Part shown: piece after piece, positions 22,290 through 33,890 of the stretch
How the letters are laid out: every line of letters begins with the position of its first letter
Position numbering within the stretch: position 1 is the first letter of the stretch
Assembly: GCA_948567375.1 (NCBI GenBank)
Contig: OX419755.1
Coordinates: forward strand, 20,724,517 to 20,788,516
Source of the DNA: Lunularia cruciata
Taxonomy: Eukaryota; Streptophyta; Marchantiopsida; Lunulariales; Lunulariaceae
Direction of reading: 5' to 3'
DNA: 64,000 nt
Notes under the pieces: generated by a model
The model's database searches: none
Told to the model about the DNA's origin: nothing
What the model saw: the letters and a program-made list of their open reading frames with translations, nothing else
Made by a program: the position numbers and the translations under genes

Positions 22290-23823
22290 CTAATCGGAAA
22301 TTCCTACCTTGGTGTTGTACTCAAATTTGTCATTGGGTCCAATCAAATTGAACCTTATGATGTTCAAGCCAAGGAAAACCCAAAATGACATCATAGTGTA
22401 GAGGTGTCACCATAAACCTCATATACTCCAAATACTCCTTCCCAATCTTGAATGTAATAGATGTGAGGTACAGAATGCAGAACCCCTTCTACTATCCGCC
22501 ATCATCAATTTGCTTCCAATTATGTAATACTCCAAGGGCAAGAGAAGTATTCAAGAGAGAAGATACAAATTTCACACTCAATCCTCCAATGCTCCAAAGG
22601 ATCACCTTCTCTTTATTATATAGCCAATGAGGATCTCTTCCAAGGAAGCTCCACCGTAGGATTAGGTACATGGATAGGTGATCTGTCAACAAGCTCCACC
22701 CTTAGATTACTTGCTTGGATGGGTGACATGTCGGTCTTGGTCCCATCTGGTTGGTCAAACAAGCTTTGATCAAAGGGAATCTTTTATAGAATCTTCTTGT
22801 AAGAATCTCAAAATCACATGGGTGAGGTACCATTAGAAAGCTCTTAGTGAGACAAACCAAGGGTGAGAGAAGGCCAACCTTTCCTATGTTAGGTGGGTTC
22901 CATACATTTTGAGGCCTAATTCATCTATTAGGCCTCCAAAATTGCCTCAAAGGTGTTAGGCCTATTTTGGCTTCTGCCTTATTTGTAGAACTGCTCTTTT
23001 GGTGATACCTCTATCTTATCTACATTCTCCATCATATGTAACATCCTTCCAGACGTTACCATCCCAAGTTTCACCTCTAAATCATATGCCTAGCTCTCAA
23101 TTCTAAAGTTTCCAAGCATGTTTTGGTTTTTGGCCTATTAGTATATGTACTCTTGTGATGATACCTCTAGCTTATCTACTTAGTCCATAATGTATAAAAT
23201 CCTTCCAAATGTTACCAAACCAAATTTCATCTCTAGATCATCTATCTAGCTATTGGTATTACAAATTACTAGTTTGATAGGAATATGCAATTCCCTTGCT
23301 AATTGCATGGACATGCAATTCTATGAACTTGTAGAATCAACAAAATCCTACAACCATGCATCCTACATCTTAAAGATATCATACCTTGCAAGTGAAGCAA
23401 AATTTCATAGGTCAAGCCTTCAATCATATTGGAATTAATCAAGTTCCCAATAGGCAGCTCAAAATCTTCTATTAGGCTTCCTTGTTTTTATGATCATTTT
23501 TCTCCACAAACTCCATTTGGGAACTTGTTGAGGTTGCACATTCTTGAGTAGACATTCAACAATGCGATGTCCAATTTGGCGACAACAGAAAAAACCACCA
23601 TTTTGTCATAATTTTTCTCTATTTATGGTGCCAAGTGGTCTTCATTGAATGATATCAATCTCCATTGGTGTCGGCTCTTCCATCCGTGTATAGTGTATTG
23701 GTAGGTTCTATGGCGATCAAGGTCAAGACCAAGTTGTTGCAACCAAGGAATCAAGCATTTGGCCAACCGTATTGTTTCCTCCAAGTGTTGTGGCTCTTGC
23801 ATAGTTACCTCTAATTTGGTTTG
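22290..23823 (-). pseudogene. Element I protease and nucleocapsid part of gag, split by a solo LTR
   Basis: 22290-22522 and 23264-23823 flank the solo LTR. A protease-end motif (HYDVILGF-like followed by WL) is readable near 22370-22400 and a zinc knuckle near 23555-23600. The knuckle reads GGFFCCRQIGHRIVEC, lacking its first cysteine compared with the family form GCFYC. The gag frame runs into element II at 23823. Confidence 0.65.
22523..23263 (-). repeat. Solo LTR-1 copy with TSD AATTA
   Basis: On the plus strand it starts TGTAATAC at 22523 and ends GTATTACA at 23263. It is flanked by AATTA at 22518-22522 and at 23264-23268. It is in reverse orientation relative to the copy at 17768-18538: the TATA-like motif near 22611 reads on the minus strand. 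The same internal duplication is present. It interrupts the protease region of element I. Confidence 0.88.
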
Positions 23824-24196
23824 TGTAAAAGATCAAGACTGAGGAGAAAAATAAGAGAATGGAAGCTCACATTGGAACACTTGAATGAAGGAAAACTCCA
23901 AATGCCTAGCATGAGCTTTGGCTCTTGTATTTATAGGGAGCATACAAGGCCCTTGAGAAGCTTCTCAAGAAGCTTCCTTGAGCCATTTTCTTGGAGTGCA
24001 AGCCAAGTTAATTAGGAAGTTTCTCAAGAAGCTTCCTTTTAGAAGTCGTTTACTTGGCGTGCAAGCTAAGCTAGTTGGAAGCTTGTAGAAGCTTCACAAG
24101 AAGCTTCCTAGATAATTTTGGAATATTTCAAGCTAATTTGTTATTTGCTACTTTGTTAGCCCTACTAACTTCGTTGCTAAACTCCATATTGTTACA
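23824..24196 (-). repeat. 3' LTR of element II
   Basis: On the minus strand it starts TGTAACAATATGGAG and ends CTTTTACA. It carries a TATA motif (tatttataggg on the plus strand near 23930) and palindromic aagctt-rich modules. At 373 bp it is shorter than the 425-bp 5' LTR because it has fewer module copies. A four-block heat-shock element with one mismatch is at 24078-24095. Confidence 0.85.
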
Positions 24197-24244
24197 TATT
24201 CCTCCACCGCTACTTGGTGACGTCCTCATTGTCAATGAAGCTTC

Positions 24245-24440
24245 AAACTCTTGGATGGCCAGTTGTGCATTTTGGAGATGAGAAAGAGGTTCCTATGTGA
24301 CATCATGAAGGAGATACCCTTTCTAAAGGACCTTGTACTCCATATGTTGTCGATGGCCTTGTTGAATATGGTGATGCGTAAGGATATGATCAACTTTGTA
24401 CTCCTCATGATCATTGATAGAGACGACATGAGGTAGAGGT
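24245..24440 (-). pseudogene. Chromodomain at the end of element II integrase
   Basis: The minus-strand reading gives EYKVDHIL, then YKVLWKGY, then LAIQEFEAS, the pattern of a chromodomain. In chromoviruses this domain follows integrase and directs insertion to particular chromatin. A stop lies shortly after WKGY. The position right before the 3' LTR is as expected. Confidence 0.75.
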
Positions 24441-24479
24441 TGGACTCAAGAGGAAAAAGAAGAGGGGTTAGGAACAAAG

Positions 24480-25540
24480 GGTTTCAACCTGGAAACATGA
24501 AAGAAAAGATGGATATGCATATGACAAGGCAAGGCAAGTTGATAAGCAACAGGAGAGACAATTTGGATGATATCAAAGGTCCTATCCAATTAAGGGCAAG
24601 TTTAAAAACTTGGGTATCAAGTGGGAGAGGGTTATTGGATAAAATCATGACCTTATCACCAACTTGAAAGCTGAGATCATGGCAATGGTGATTCGTATAT
24701 TGTTTTTGCCAATTTTGAGCAACAAGGAGATGAGATTTGGCTTGTTGGAAGGATTCAGAGATGATGGTCAAGAAGGTAGAAGTATGATGGACATGAGAAG
24801 GAGGAGGAGCAAGAAGGGAATCTGAAACAAGTAGGTCTTGGCCAAAATTGAGAAAGAAAAGAGAGAATCCAATGCTTGCTTGTTTAGAATTGTTGTATGC
24901 AAACTCCGCAACTGCAAGACATTCATCCTAATTGGTATGGTGAATGTTGATGAAGGCACAAAGTATATCTTCCAAGATGCAATTTGCATGTTCAGTTTGT
25001 CCATTAGTTTGAGGATGATAGGCTATGGACAAAGCAAGATTGGTGACAAGTATTGAGAAGAGTGCTTGCCAAAATTTTCCAATGAAAAGATAATCACGGT
25101 CAGAGATGAGTACACATGGCATCCTATGATGCTTGAATATATTGTCGAAGTAGAGTTGTGCCAAGGTTGGAGCATCCACAATATCAACCATTGGTGCCAA
25201 ATGGATTTACTTACTAAGCTTATCCACAAACACCACAATTCTTGTGTGACCTTGCTTTGTCTTGGGCAAGGAGGTGATGAGATCTAAGCTCACATGTTCC
25301 CAATGAATAGTTGGAATGGGGAATGGTTGAAGGAGTCCACGCGCCTTCTGGTTATTGGCTTTGTTGCATTGACAACTCTCACACAATCGTACAAACTCCC
25401 AAACATCTCATGCCATGTTGGGCCATCACCATTGGCGTTGGAGGGTACCCAAGGCCTTGTCTACACCCATGTGACCAGCTATTGGTAAATCATGGGCTTC
25501 TTGAAGCCGCACAAGTCAGAGATCACCTTTAGCTTGAACA
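24480..25540 (-). pseudogene. Element II integrase
   Basis: The minus strand shows AYHPQTNGQTEHANCILEDI, VFKHHRMPCVLISDRD-like core pieces (near 25090-25130) and the GDKVMIL strand of the C-terminal domain (near 24650). The core lies in at least two frames and stops interrupt it. Confidence 0.8.
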
Positions 25541-26900
25541 TAAATCTAGTCCTCATGGAATAGAAGGCTTTCCTTGATGTAGTTAGCTGCAGGTAGGGTA
25601 TGCTTTCCCAAAAATGACTCCAATTTGCAAGAACAGAGGGTGTTGTACTCTTGTTGCATGCTGTCAGACAACCATGTACCATTTGGAAGAAGGGATCTTG
25701 TTGTAGAGTTGACCAAAACTCGTTATGGACCTTGGAGTCAATTGACACCGTTGTAATTACCACCATGATGAGAGGAAGAGACTTCAAATCAGGTGATCAT
25801 GATAGAGCATCAAGGATGACATGGAACCGACCTAGTTTGTACTCAAGTTTGATATCAAACAATTGGAGTTGCTCCTCCCATTGATGATGTCGACTCTTCA
25901 TGTATTCCAAGTCTAAGGTCTACAACAATGGTTTATGATCAATTTGCATGATCACTTGTTTCCCCAAGAGGTAATGCCTCCATACCTTGGTGGTATATAC
26001 CATTTCAAGTTGTTTCCAATCTCAAGTAGAGTAATTTCTTTCAGCTGTATTTAGTCGGTGAGACACAAAGGCAATGGGATGTAGTCCATCTGGGAATTCC
26101 TATTGCAACACAACTCCAATTGCAAAGTTAGGAGCATCAAAATCAACCACACAAGGTAGCTGAGGATCATATGGTTGAAGAATGGGCCTTGAACACACCA
26201 TTTATTTCAACTTCTAGAATGCTTCTTTATGCTTGGTGGTCCACTAGAACCTCAAGTTCTTCCCCAAGAGGTCAGTCAATGGTGCAACTACATGAGCATA
26301 ATAGTGGATGAACCAACGGTAAATATTGACCAGTCCATTGAATGCTCGTACTTTTGTAGCATCCTTTGGAGTAGGCCAATCAGTAATGGCCTTGATTTTC
26401 TCCTCTTCTATCTTGATCCCCTCCGATGAGATCTTGTGACCCAAGAAGGTAACCTCCTTTTGCCAAAAGGCACACTTTGACTTCTTGTAGTAAAATTTCC
26501 ATTGCCGTAGTCATCTTAGGACTTCTTGCACATGATTTCATGTGTTCTATCTCTATCTTGCTATAGATTAAGATATCATCCAATAACACCACCCCGTATC
26601 AATCCAATAGTCCATCCAACACTTGATGCATCTGATCCATGAAGATTGTTGGAGAATTAGTGAGCTCGAAAGGTAGAACTCTCCACTCAAAATACCCAAG
26701 GAGAGGTACTATGTCGTATGAAATTATTCTCCAACAACTTTGTAAGTGTTGTTCACAATTTCTTTCATGAGAGCCAATAGATTGGTCTACTCATTGGAGT
26801 ACTTCCTGGCAATAACTCAATCTTGAAGGGCATACCACAATTGGAGGGTGATATTTTTGGCAAATCATCCGCAAACTCCTGAATGATTTGATCAACCATT
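25541..26900 (-). pseudogene. Element II reverse transcriptase and RNase H
   Basis: The RT C-terminal end is clear at 26244-26444: GHKISSEGIKIEEEKIKAI, then WPTPKDATKVRAFNGL and YRWFI. Upstream is FLDDILIYSK-like sequence near 26570-26592, the family's catalytic loop region. The N-terminal RT portion appears shorter than in element I; sequence between about 26690 and 26700 looks deleted. Confidence 0.75.
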
Positions 26901-27189
26901 GCTTGATGAGGCTCTTGGCCCTCCTCAGATTATCCTTGTACAATTGGCTTGATTCACACCGCAAGAATAGACTTATCTTCCTCCAAAGTTTGCTCTATTG
27001 CTACTTCACTAACAAACTTCCTATCTAGGGACTCATCCTTCTTCAAAGCTTGCTCCATGGCTACTTTCTTGGCAAACTTCCCATCTTGGGACTCATCTCC
27101 CTTTGAGGTTTGCTCTATTGCTACCTTCTTAACAAACTTCCCATCTGGGACTTATTATTCTTAGGTGTCTTACTCAGAGGTGCCAAACA

Positions 27190-28842
27190 ACCTAATCAAA
27201 AATTCCTATCTTGGTGTTGTACTTGAATTTTTTGTCAGTTTCAATCAAATTGAACCTTATGATATTCAATCCAAGGTAGTCCTAGAATGACATCATAGTG
27301 TGGAGGTGCCACTACAACCTCATACATCCCAAATACTCCTTCCCAATCTTGAAGGTAACATGATGAAAGGTACGGAATGTAGAACTCTTTCTACCATCCA
27401 CCATCATCAATCTACTTCCAATTGCTGGCTTGATAGGAATACCTAATTTTTTTTCTACTTGCATAGACATGCAACTCTATGAACTTCCAAAATCAACCAA
27501 AATCCTACAACCCTGATTAGATATCATACCTTGCAAGTGAAGCAAACTTGCATAGGTTGAGCCTTCAATCCCATTGGAACTAATCAAGCTCCCAATAGGC
27601 GGCTTAAAATCTCCTATTGGGATTCCTCATTTCCTTGATCATTCTGCTCCACAAATTCCATCTGGGCAACTTGTCAAGGTTGCACATTCTTAAATGGACA
27701 TTCAATAGTGCGACGTCCAACCTTGCAACAATAAAAACAACCATCATTTTGTCTCAATCTTTCTCTATCCTTTTTACCAAGTGGTCTTCGTTAGATAGCA
27801 TCAATCTCCATCGGTGTCGGTTCCTCCACCTATGCATAGTGTACTGGTTGGATTTGTGTAGGTTGAGATCGAGACCAAGTTGTTGCAACCAAGGAATCAA
27901 AGCGCTTGGCCAATTGCATGGCTTCTTCCACGTTTTGTGGTTCCCGTATGGTCACCTCCAATTTAGTTTGTGACTTCAAGCTCCTTGCAAATTGATCCAA
28001 AACTTCACCTTCTTGTATATCTGGAATATGCATGATGATGTTCTAAAATTGCATGATGTAGCTCCTTATAAAGCCAATATGCTTCAACTCCACCAATTTA
28101 TCTCATGCGGCTCGGGTGGCATTTATAGTTTGAAATTGACCAAGTACTGCATCCTTGAATTCCGCCCATGTTAAGATTGGTGCAACAATCTATCGTTCAA
28201 CTTGCTCTACTTGAATTACTACCAAAGTTTTGCCATACCATCCAATTGGCTAGAAGCCAAGAGAATTTGTTTTTGTTCATCTTGAAGATTGGTAGCTTCA
28301 AAGTAACATTTGCAGTCAAACAAAAAATTTCTCCACTATGGCCGAAAGATTCTTGCCTTCAAACACCTTGCGTTTTGGCAATCGGATTTGATCTTCTCCA
28401 TCTCAAATTGGTACTCTCTCTATATTTTCTTGTTGTTATTGGGCTCGTTTATCCAAAAATCAAGTAAGGTGCTTGATTTGTTGCTAGTTAGCAAGCCCAA
28501 TAACAAGCACAATATTGACATCAGCTCAACATAAGGTGCTCAATTTTTTGTTGCATAGCAATGAACATCCGGTATTGCTGCCATGGCTACTACTCTATCC
28601 CAATACTCCCAATTTATCTAATTTATTAACACATAGATGCAACAAGTCCACCATTCTCCATAAGTCACAACCAGAAGTATCAAGGGTTCCTCAAAAAAGG
28701 TGATCATATGTAGAAAATCCTGCCCAAAGTGCGAGGGGATGAATTGTGTGAACCAATGCTTAGGTAGTGCTTGGACACAAAAATCCCAATGGTTTGGTGG
28801 AAGTGGATTTGGTGGTCCATAAATTCCATCCATCTTATTCTT
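27190..28842 (-). pseudogene. Element II gag and protease
   Basis: A capsid segment reads EVLDQFARSLKSQTKLEV and NVEEAMQLAKRFDSL at about 27880-28010. The zinc knuckle is near 27715-27745 (GCFYCCKVGRRTIEC), in which the expected histidine is arginine. The gag N-terminus is at about 28618-28833. Protease sequence lies at about 27240-27560. Frameshifts separate the pieces. Confidence 0.75.
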
Positions 28843-28855
28843 GCTTTGATACCAA
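28843..28855 (-). other. Primer binding site of element II
   Basis: On the minus strand TTGGTATCAAAGC follows the 5' LTR. It is an initiator tRNA-Met type site with one change from TGGTATCAGAGC. Confidence 0.8.
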
Positions 28856-29280
28856 TATAAAAGACCAGATCAAGGAGAGAAATAGGAGAATGGAAGCTCA
28901 CATTGGCACACTTGAATGAAGGAAAACTCCAAATGCCTAGCATGAGCTTTGGCTCTTGTATTTAGAATGAGCATATAAGGTCCTTGAGAAGCTTCTCTAG
29001 AAGCTTCCTTGAGCCATTTTCTTGGAGTGCAAGCCAAGTTAATTGGGAAGCTTCTCAAGAAGCTTCTTTCTAGAAGTTGCTTACTTGGTGTGCAAGCTAA
29101 ACTAGTTGGAAGCTTGTAGAAGCTTCCTTCTAGAAGTTACCTACTTGGGGTGCAAGCTAAGCTAGTCGGGAAGCTCTCCAAGAGGCTTCCTAAATACTTT
29201 TGGAATATTCTAGGCTAATTTGTCTTATTTGTTACTTTGTTAGCCCTGCTAACTTTGTCGCTAAACTCTATATTGTTATA
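28856..29280 (-). repeat. 5' LTR of element II
   Basis: It matches the 3' LTR but has two copies of a module of about 55 bp (ctagaagtt...cttggtgtgcaagctaa...ggaagctt). A four-block heat-shock element with one mismatch is at 29109-29126. The outer end is ATTGTTATA, mutated from ATTGTTACA. Confidence 0.85.
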
Positions 29281-30104
29281 GTTTATGACTTCAAGCCCCT
29301 CACAAATCAGTCCAAAGCTTCACTTTCTAGTATATTTGGAATTTACATGATAGTATTCTAGAATTGCGTGATGGAACTTTTTATAGAGCCAATCTGCTTA
29401 AACTCTGCCAACCTATCTTGTGCAAGTCGTGTAGTATTTTTAGCTTGGAATTGACCAATTATTGCACTCTTGAATTGTGCCCAAGTCAAGATTGGTGCAA
29501 AAAAATGACATTTAGCTTGCTCCACTCGGAATTGCCACCACAGCTTTGCTACTCCATCCAATTGGCTAGAAGCCAAGAACATTTGTTTCCATTCATCTTG
29601 GAGATTGGTAGCTTCAAAATAATGTTTACAATCAAACACAAAAATCACCATTGCACCTGCAAGATTCTTGCCTTCAAATACCTTGGGTTTCAGAAATTAG
29701 ATTTGGTCTTCTCATTCTCAAACTAATGCTCTTTCTATGTGCTCTTGTCATTGATGGTCTTGTTCATCCAACAATAGAGGAAGGTGCTCAATTTGTTGCT
29801 ACATAGCAATGATAACCTTGCATATTGCCACCATGGCTATTACTCTATCACACTACTTCCACTTTCTCTAATTAATTAATACATAAATGCAACACATCCA
29901 TTGTTATCCATAAGTTACAATTGGAAGTACCAAGGGTTCCTCAAACAAGGTGATTGCATTCAAAAAATTCTGTTGAAATTGTGAGGTGATGAACTGTGTG
30001 AAATGATGCTTGGGTAATACCCAGACACAAAAATTTGAATGGGTTGGCAGAAATGGATTTGGTAGTCCATAAATTCCATCCATCTCATTACTACTTTGAT
30101 ACAA
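29281..30104 (-). pseudogene. Element I gag, N-terminal and capsid part, with primer site
   Basis: The minus-strand frame 29358-29651 carries a retrotransposon gag capsid: EWKQMFLASSQLDG, AKLWWQF, then FKSAIIGQFQ. The gag start is at about 29904-30080. A mutated primer site (TTGTATCAAAG on the minus strand) lies at about 30094-30104, next to the 5' LTR. Gag continues at 23823 on the other side of element II. Confidence 0.8.
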
Positions 30105-30570
30105 TGTAAAAGACCAAGACTAAGGAGAGAAATAGGAGAATTGAAGAGCACATTAGGACACTTGACTGTGTGGGAAATTCCAAATGCCTAGCATGAACTT
30201 CAGCTTTGGTATTTATAGGGAGCATACAAGGCTCTTGAGAAGCTTTCTTGAGCCGCTTTCTTAGAGTGCAAGCCAAGTTAACCAAGAAGCTTCTTTCTAG
30301 AAGCTGCCTACTTGGCGTCCAAACTAAGCTAATTAGAAGCTTCTAGAAGTTTCCTTTTAGAAGCTACCACTTGTGGTGCAAGCTAAGCTAGTCGGGAAGT
30401 GTCCCAAGAAGCTTCCTCCTAGAAATTGCCATTTGGTATGCATGATACGCAATACTTGGGAGGGTACCAAGTAGCTTCCTAGATACTTCTAGAATATTTT
30501 ATGCTAATTTGGCCCATTTGCTACTTTGTTAGCCTTGACTAACTTTGTTGCTAAACTTCATATTGTTACA
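30105..30570 (-). repeat. 5' LTR of element I
   Basis: On the minus strand it begins TGTAACAATATGAAG (30570) and ends CTTTTACA (30105). The TATA motif CTATAAATAC is at about 30210-30219. Two to three diverged palindromic modules lie upstream of it, between about 30280 and 30450. Confidence 0.85.
30336..30353. promoter_or_regulatory. Perfect four-block heat-shock element in element I LTR
   Basis: GAAgcTTCtaGAAgtTTC has four alternating blocks at exact 5-bp spacing, the plant HSF consensus. It lies about 120 bp upstream of the LTR TATA motif in the sense of transcription (minus strand). Confidence 0.6.
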
Positions 30571-33500
30571 ACCTTCTTAAACATTCATAGAGTATCTTCT
30601 AGAAGTTTCTAGTAATTCCCATACTATTATAAAGTATGATGTTATGACCTTGTTTGAGTTAGTACAATATACAAACTATATACTATAAAGAAGTAAATTT
30701 GAATGTAGTATTATCTTCCATGCATCAACATAAAGATTTTCTTCCATGGCACCTAAGTTCACATATCTAACTAACTACTTCTCTTCCTTATCTCCTACTT
30801 TAGTAGCTCTCACTTTATCCTCTGACTCAACATTATTATTTGGCAAGTCTGCTTGAGAATTTTTAGAATATAAGCACATCCAATTATAGTTAGTATAGTA
30901 TTTAATATCTTACCATTAGGTAACTTATTATCAATAATCATTGGACCAATAGAAGATGCAATGCAATATGTACATACATCTCACCATCCAGATCTGTTTT
31001 ATTATGAAAAAAAATTTAACATGACTTTTGTGGCTATGGTTGGTAAGCTTAAGGCCACTTTCCTATACATCTACATACACCTTAAAGCACCTATCAAATT
31101 CTATGTTTATACAATTTTTACCAAATTGTATTAAATAAAAGCAAAGATATGCCATTACTAAAACAAGATCTAACACCAACATGGTATGGTAATAATATGA
31201 TACATCAATGCTTGAGGTTTTGGATATAGGCTCATTGTTAGCTAACAAGAGAATTTATTACATGTTATTATCATCATAAAGAACTTTATGATGATAAGAA
31301 TGGTAGAATAGTTCATTGACCATATCCCTTACTTTTTCCAATTCCCATTCATCAAGTACTTGTGTTGGTGGTTGATCTTTGATCTACCTTAAGATCTTAT
31401 ATTAAGTTTATTCTTGTATACAAACTTAAAGATATAAAAAGTTAGACCTTAAAAGGACAAACAATAAAGATAGACAACAGTGAAATATTTGAATTTTATG
31501 GTAAATACTTTAGAAAATACTTGCCAAATCATGTGGTTTATACCAATATATTGGGTCCTTGTAACACTTTTTCAACAATAAAACATTGATTGGAGGATTG
31601 GAACATGACAATTGATGGAAAATGAAAATATCCAATACTTCAATGATATGACTTGATTCAAATTGGATACCATGTTAATAACATCTTTCCTTGTGAATAG
31701 ACAACCATTATATTCCTTGTACTCCTTCATGTTGTTGCCATATAAAATATTTTAAATAGTTAGTAACTACTTATATGGCTTAAGAATGCATTTAATTGAT
31801 GACAATACTTCAGTCTATTGTACTTATCTCAATTCTAAATGTGTGGATCTCCTTGTTTGATTAAGACTACTCTAAAAGTCTATCTATATTTCTCTTCTTC
31901 CACACTTTGGTCTTTCTCACCAAGGAATGAGATTGTGAAATGGTTCTACACCTATGTTAGGCTTTACTTTTGTATATTTCATCTCTTAAGTGGAAGCCTT
32001 TCTTTTTGGCTGTCTTTACACAAGGCTTAGTGATTGCTTGCTAGATTTGTCTTCATATCTTTGTTCTCCTACAAAACAAATGTTATATAAAAACCAGTAT
32101 TTATTATAAAGATTGATCCAAATATTGTCAAACCATACAAACATACATTCACCATTAGATAATTCTTACATCAATAATGGCATTCTTGAAGCCTTATTAA
32201 AAGACATTGAAAATTAGAAGAAATATGGATTAAAATATGGTAATGACAAAAAAAAATAAAAAATTCAAACATATGTAATAAGGTACTAGGAAACTTCATA
32301 CTACTTTGAAAGAAAAGCAAGTGATACATGAACCAAACTCACCGATGATATCACAAGAGTAACTTAAATGACATTTTCTAACTTAAAGGATGAAAATACA
32401 AAAAGAGCTTAAACAATGATTTTAGACAATTGTTTGGTCTTCAACATTACTCTTTGAAGAGCTTATCTGACCCTTCTTCACCCAAAAGATGAAATTTTAA
32501 AAAGAACCTATATATTTCATTCAAGATAATTGTTTGAATTCTAAAATTACCATAAATTAAATGAATGTTAATAATATTTAGGCTATTGTATCCTCATTTT
32601 TCCATAATATTATTATCAAGATAGTTAGAAAAGGATTCAAGTTTTGGTTACAAAGTCAAAAGTGCAAGTTCCAATAATATAAGACCTAATGGTATCCCCT
32701 ACAAGCTTGGTTAGAAACCTCCATATAGCAGAATAGTACAAGTCCAAATTATGGACGTTTGAAGATATCTTTGATTATCATCTTCCACAATAGCTCCTTG
32801 AACTCATGGTACAACCTTCATGTTCTTCAAAGCTACGAGGTATTGAATAAGTATGTACAAGACTATCTCCGAGACTTATGGTACATAAACTCTGAACTTT
32901 GATTCAACACAAAGTCTAAGACTGAGAAGATAATCCTATTTCATTTTAAAGTTAAGAGATCTTCTTGACTAATCTCTACTTTATATAAAATCTAAACATG
33001 GATTGAAAAAAATTAGTCTTTAGTAATTTTATTAAAAGCAAGTTGTCCCTTTTATAATCTATCATATCCATAACAGCTTTATTTCCTTTTAAAATTTGGA
33101 TATCTATGTATATATATATAGGTTTAGAAGATTAATAATAAAATTATCTATACAAATCTTGTTATCCGTATATCAAGATATAATTTTATAATCCGATACT
33201 TCAAAGATTAGCAGGATTTTTCACTTAATATTATAAACCTTCAAATATTTATTATTAGGATGGAATCAAATTTATTACAAGACTCTTAGAAATATGGATA
33301 CAAATTCTCATTAATTTTAGAAATTTCCAATTAATTAAATATAATTATTTTTTTATTGCTTAATAATGAGATTATTTGATTTATACTCAAATTATTTCAT
33401 GGCTAAAAAATTTCATTTTTTACATTTAAATAAATAATATGTGAAATTAAGGAGCATAACAAGCTAGCTGTAAAGGAGTCTTTACTTCTTTCAGATAATT

Positions 33501-33586
33501 ATAATATGAACAATAATTTTGAGGTAGAATTTTGAATCAAAATAGAGTTGAAAATTGGTTCTAATTAGTATAAAAGGACATCATTT
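30571..33586. other. AT-rich intergenic stretch, no gene
   Basis: About 3 kb of very AT-rich DNA with simple (TA)n and A/T runs, for example near 33110. Open frames are short (31063-31248, 31839-32030) and have no domain. I recognise no LTR or transposase. Confidence 0.5.
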
Positions 33587-33876
33587 TGTTAAATTTTGAC
33601 TGATATGCCTTAGGGTTCCGGGTATTTTGGTGAGGGTTGCTCTCTCGTAGGTCGTGGGGAGTATGGACTGAAAAAAACTGTCGTAGTGAGTAAGGACTGA
33701 AAAAACTATCGTAGGACTGGACTGGTAAAAGGACAGGACTCTGAGTCAGTAAAGGCCTTCTTGATGCTTACCGTGGACATAGCTTCACAAAGAGGTGAAC
33801 CACGTATTCATGTCTAAAGTGTGAATTTGCTTGGAATCAGCATGGTTTATGTTGCATTAATCAATTTTATCAATCA
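33587..33876 (+). repeat. 5' LTR of copia-A
   Basis: It begins TGTTAAATTTTGACTGATA and ends ATCAATCA. It is 28 bp longer than the 3' LTR because a 29-bp unit starting ggactgaaaaaa (33665 and 33694) is tandemly repeated. Confidence 0.9.
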
Positions 33877-33878
33877 AA

Positions 33879-33890
33879 TGGTATCAGAGC
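33879..33890 (+). other. Primer binding site of copia-A
   Basis: TGGTATCAGAGC, an exact initiator tRNA-Met site, lies two bases after the 5' LTR. Confidence 0.9.

Larger units (their letters stand above)
23824..29280 (-). mobile_element. Ty3/gypsy chromovirus element II, full length, nested in element I
   Basis: It has two LTRs (3' at 23824-24196, 5' at 28856-29280), a primer site next to the 5' LTR, gag, protease, RT-RNase H, integrase and a chromodomain just before the 3' LTR. It is flanked by GTTTG (23819-23823) and GTTTA (29281-29285), a 4/5 target duplication. The gag of element I resumes exactly after 29281. Stops and frameshifts are present throughout. Confidence 0.88.
19495..30570 (-). 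mobile_element. Ty3/gypsy chromovirus element I, interrupted by element II and a solo LTR
   Basis: Read on the minus strand, the element runs from its 5' LTR (30570 down to 30105) through gag, protease, reverse transcriptase and RNase H to integrase. It breaks off inside integrase at 19495. Removing element II (23824-29280) and the solo LTR (22523-23263) leaves one continuous gag-pol order. Reverse transcriptase preceding integrase defines Ty3/gypsy. No open frame is intact and the 3' LTR is missing. Confidence 0.85.
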
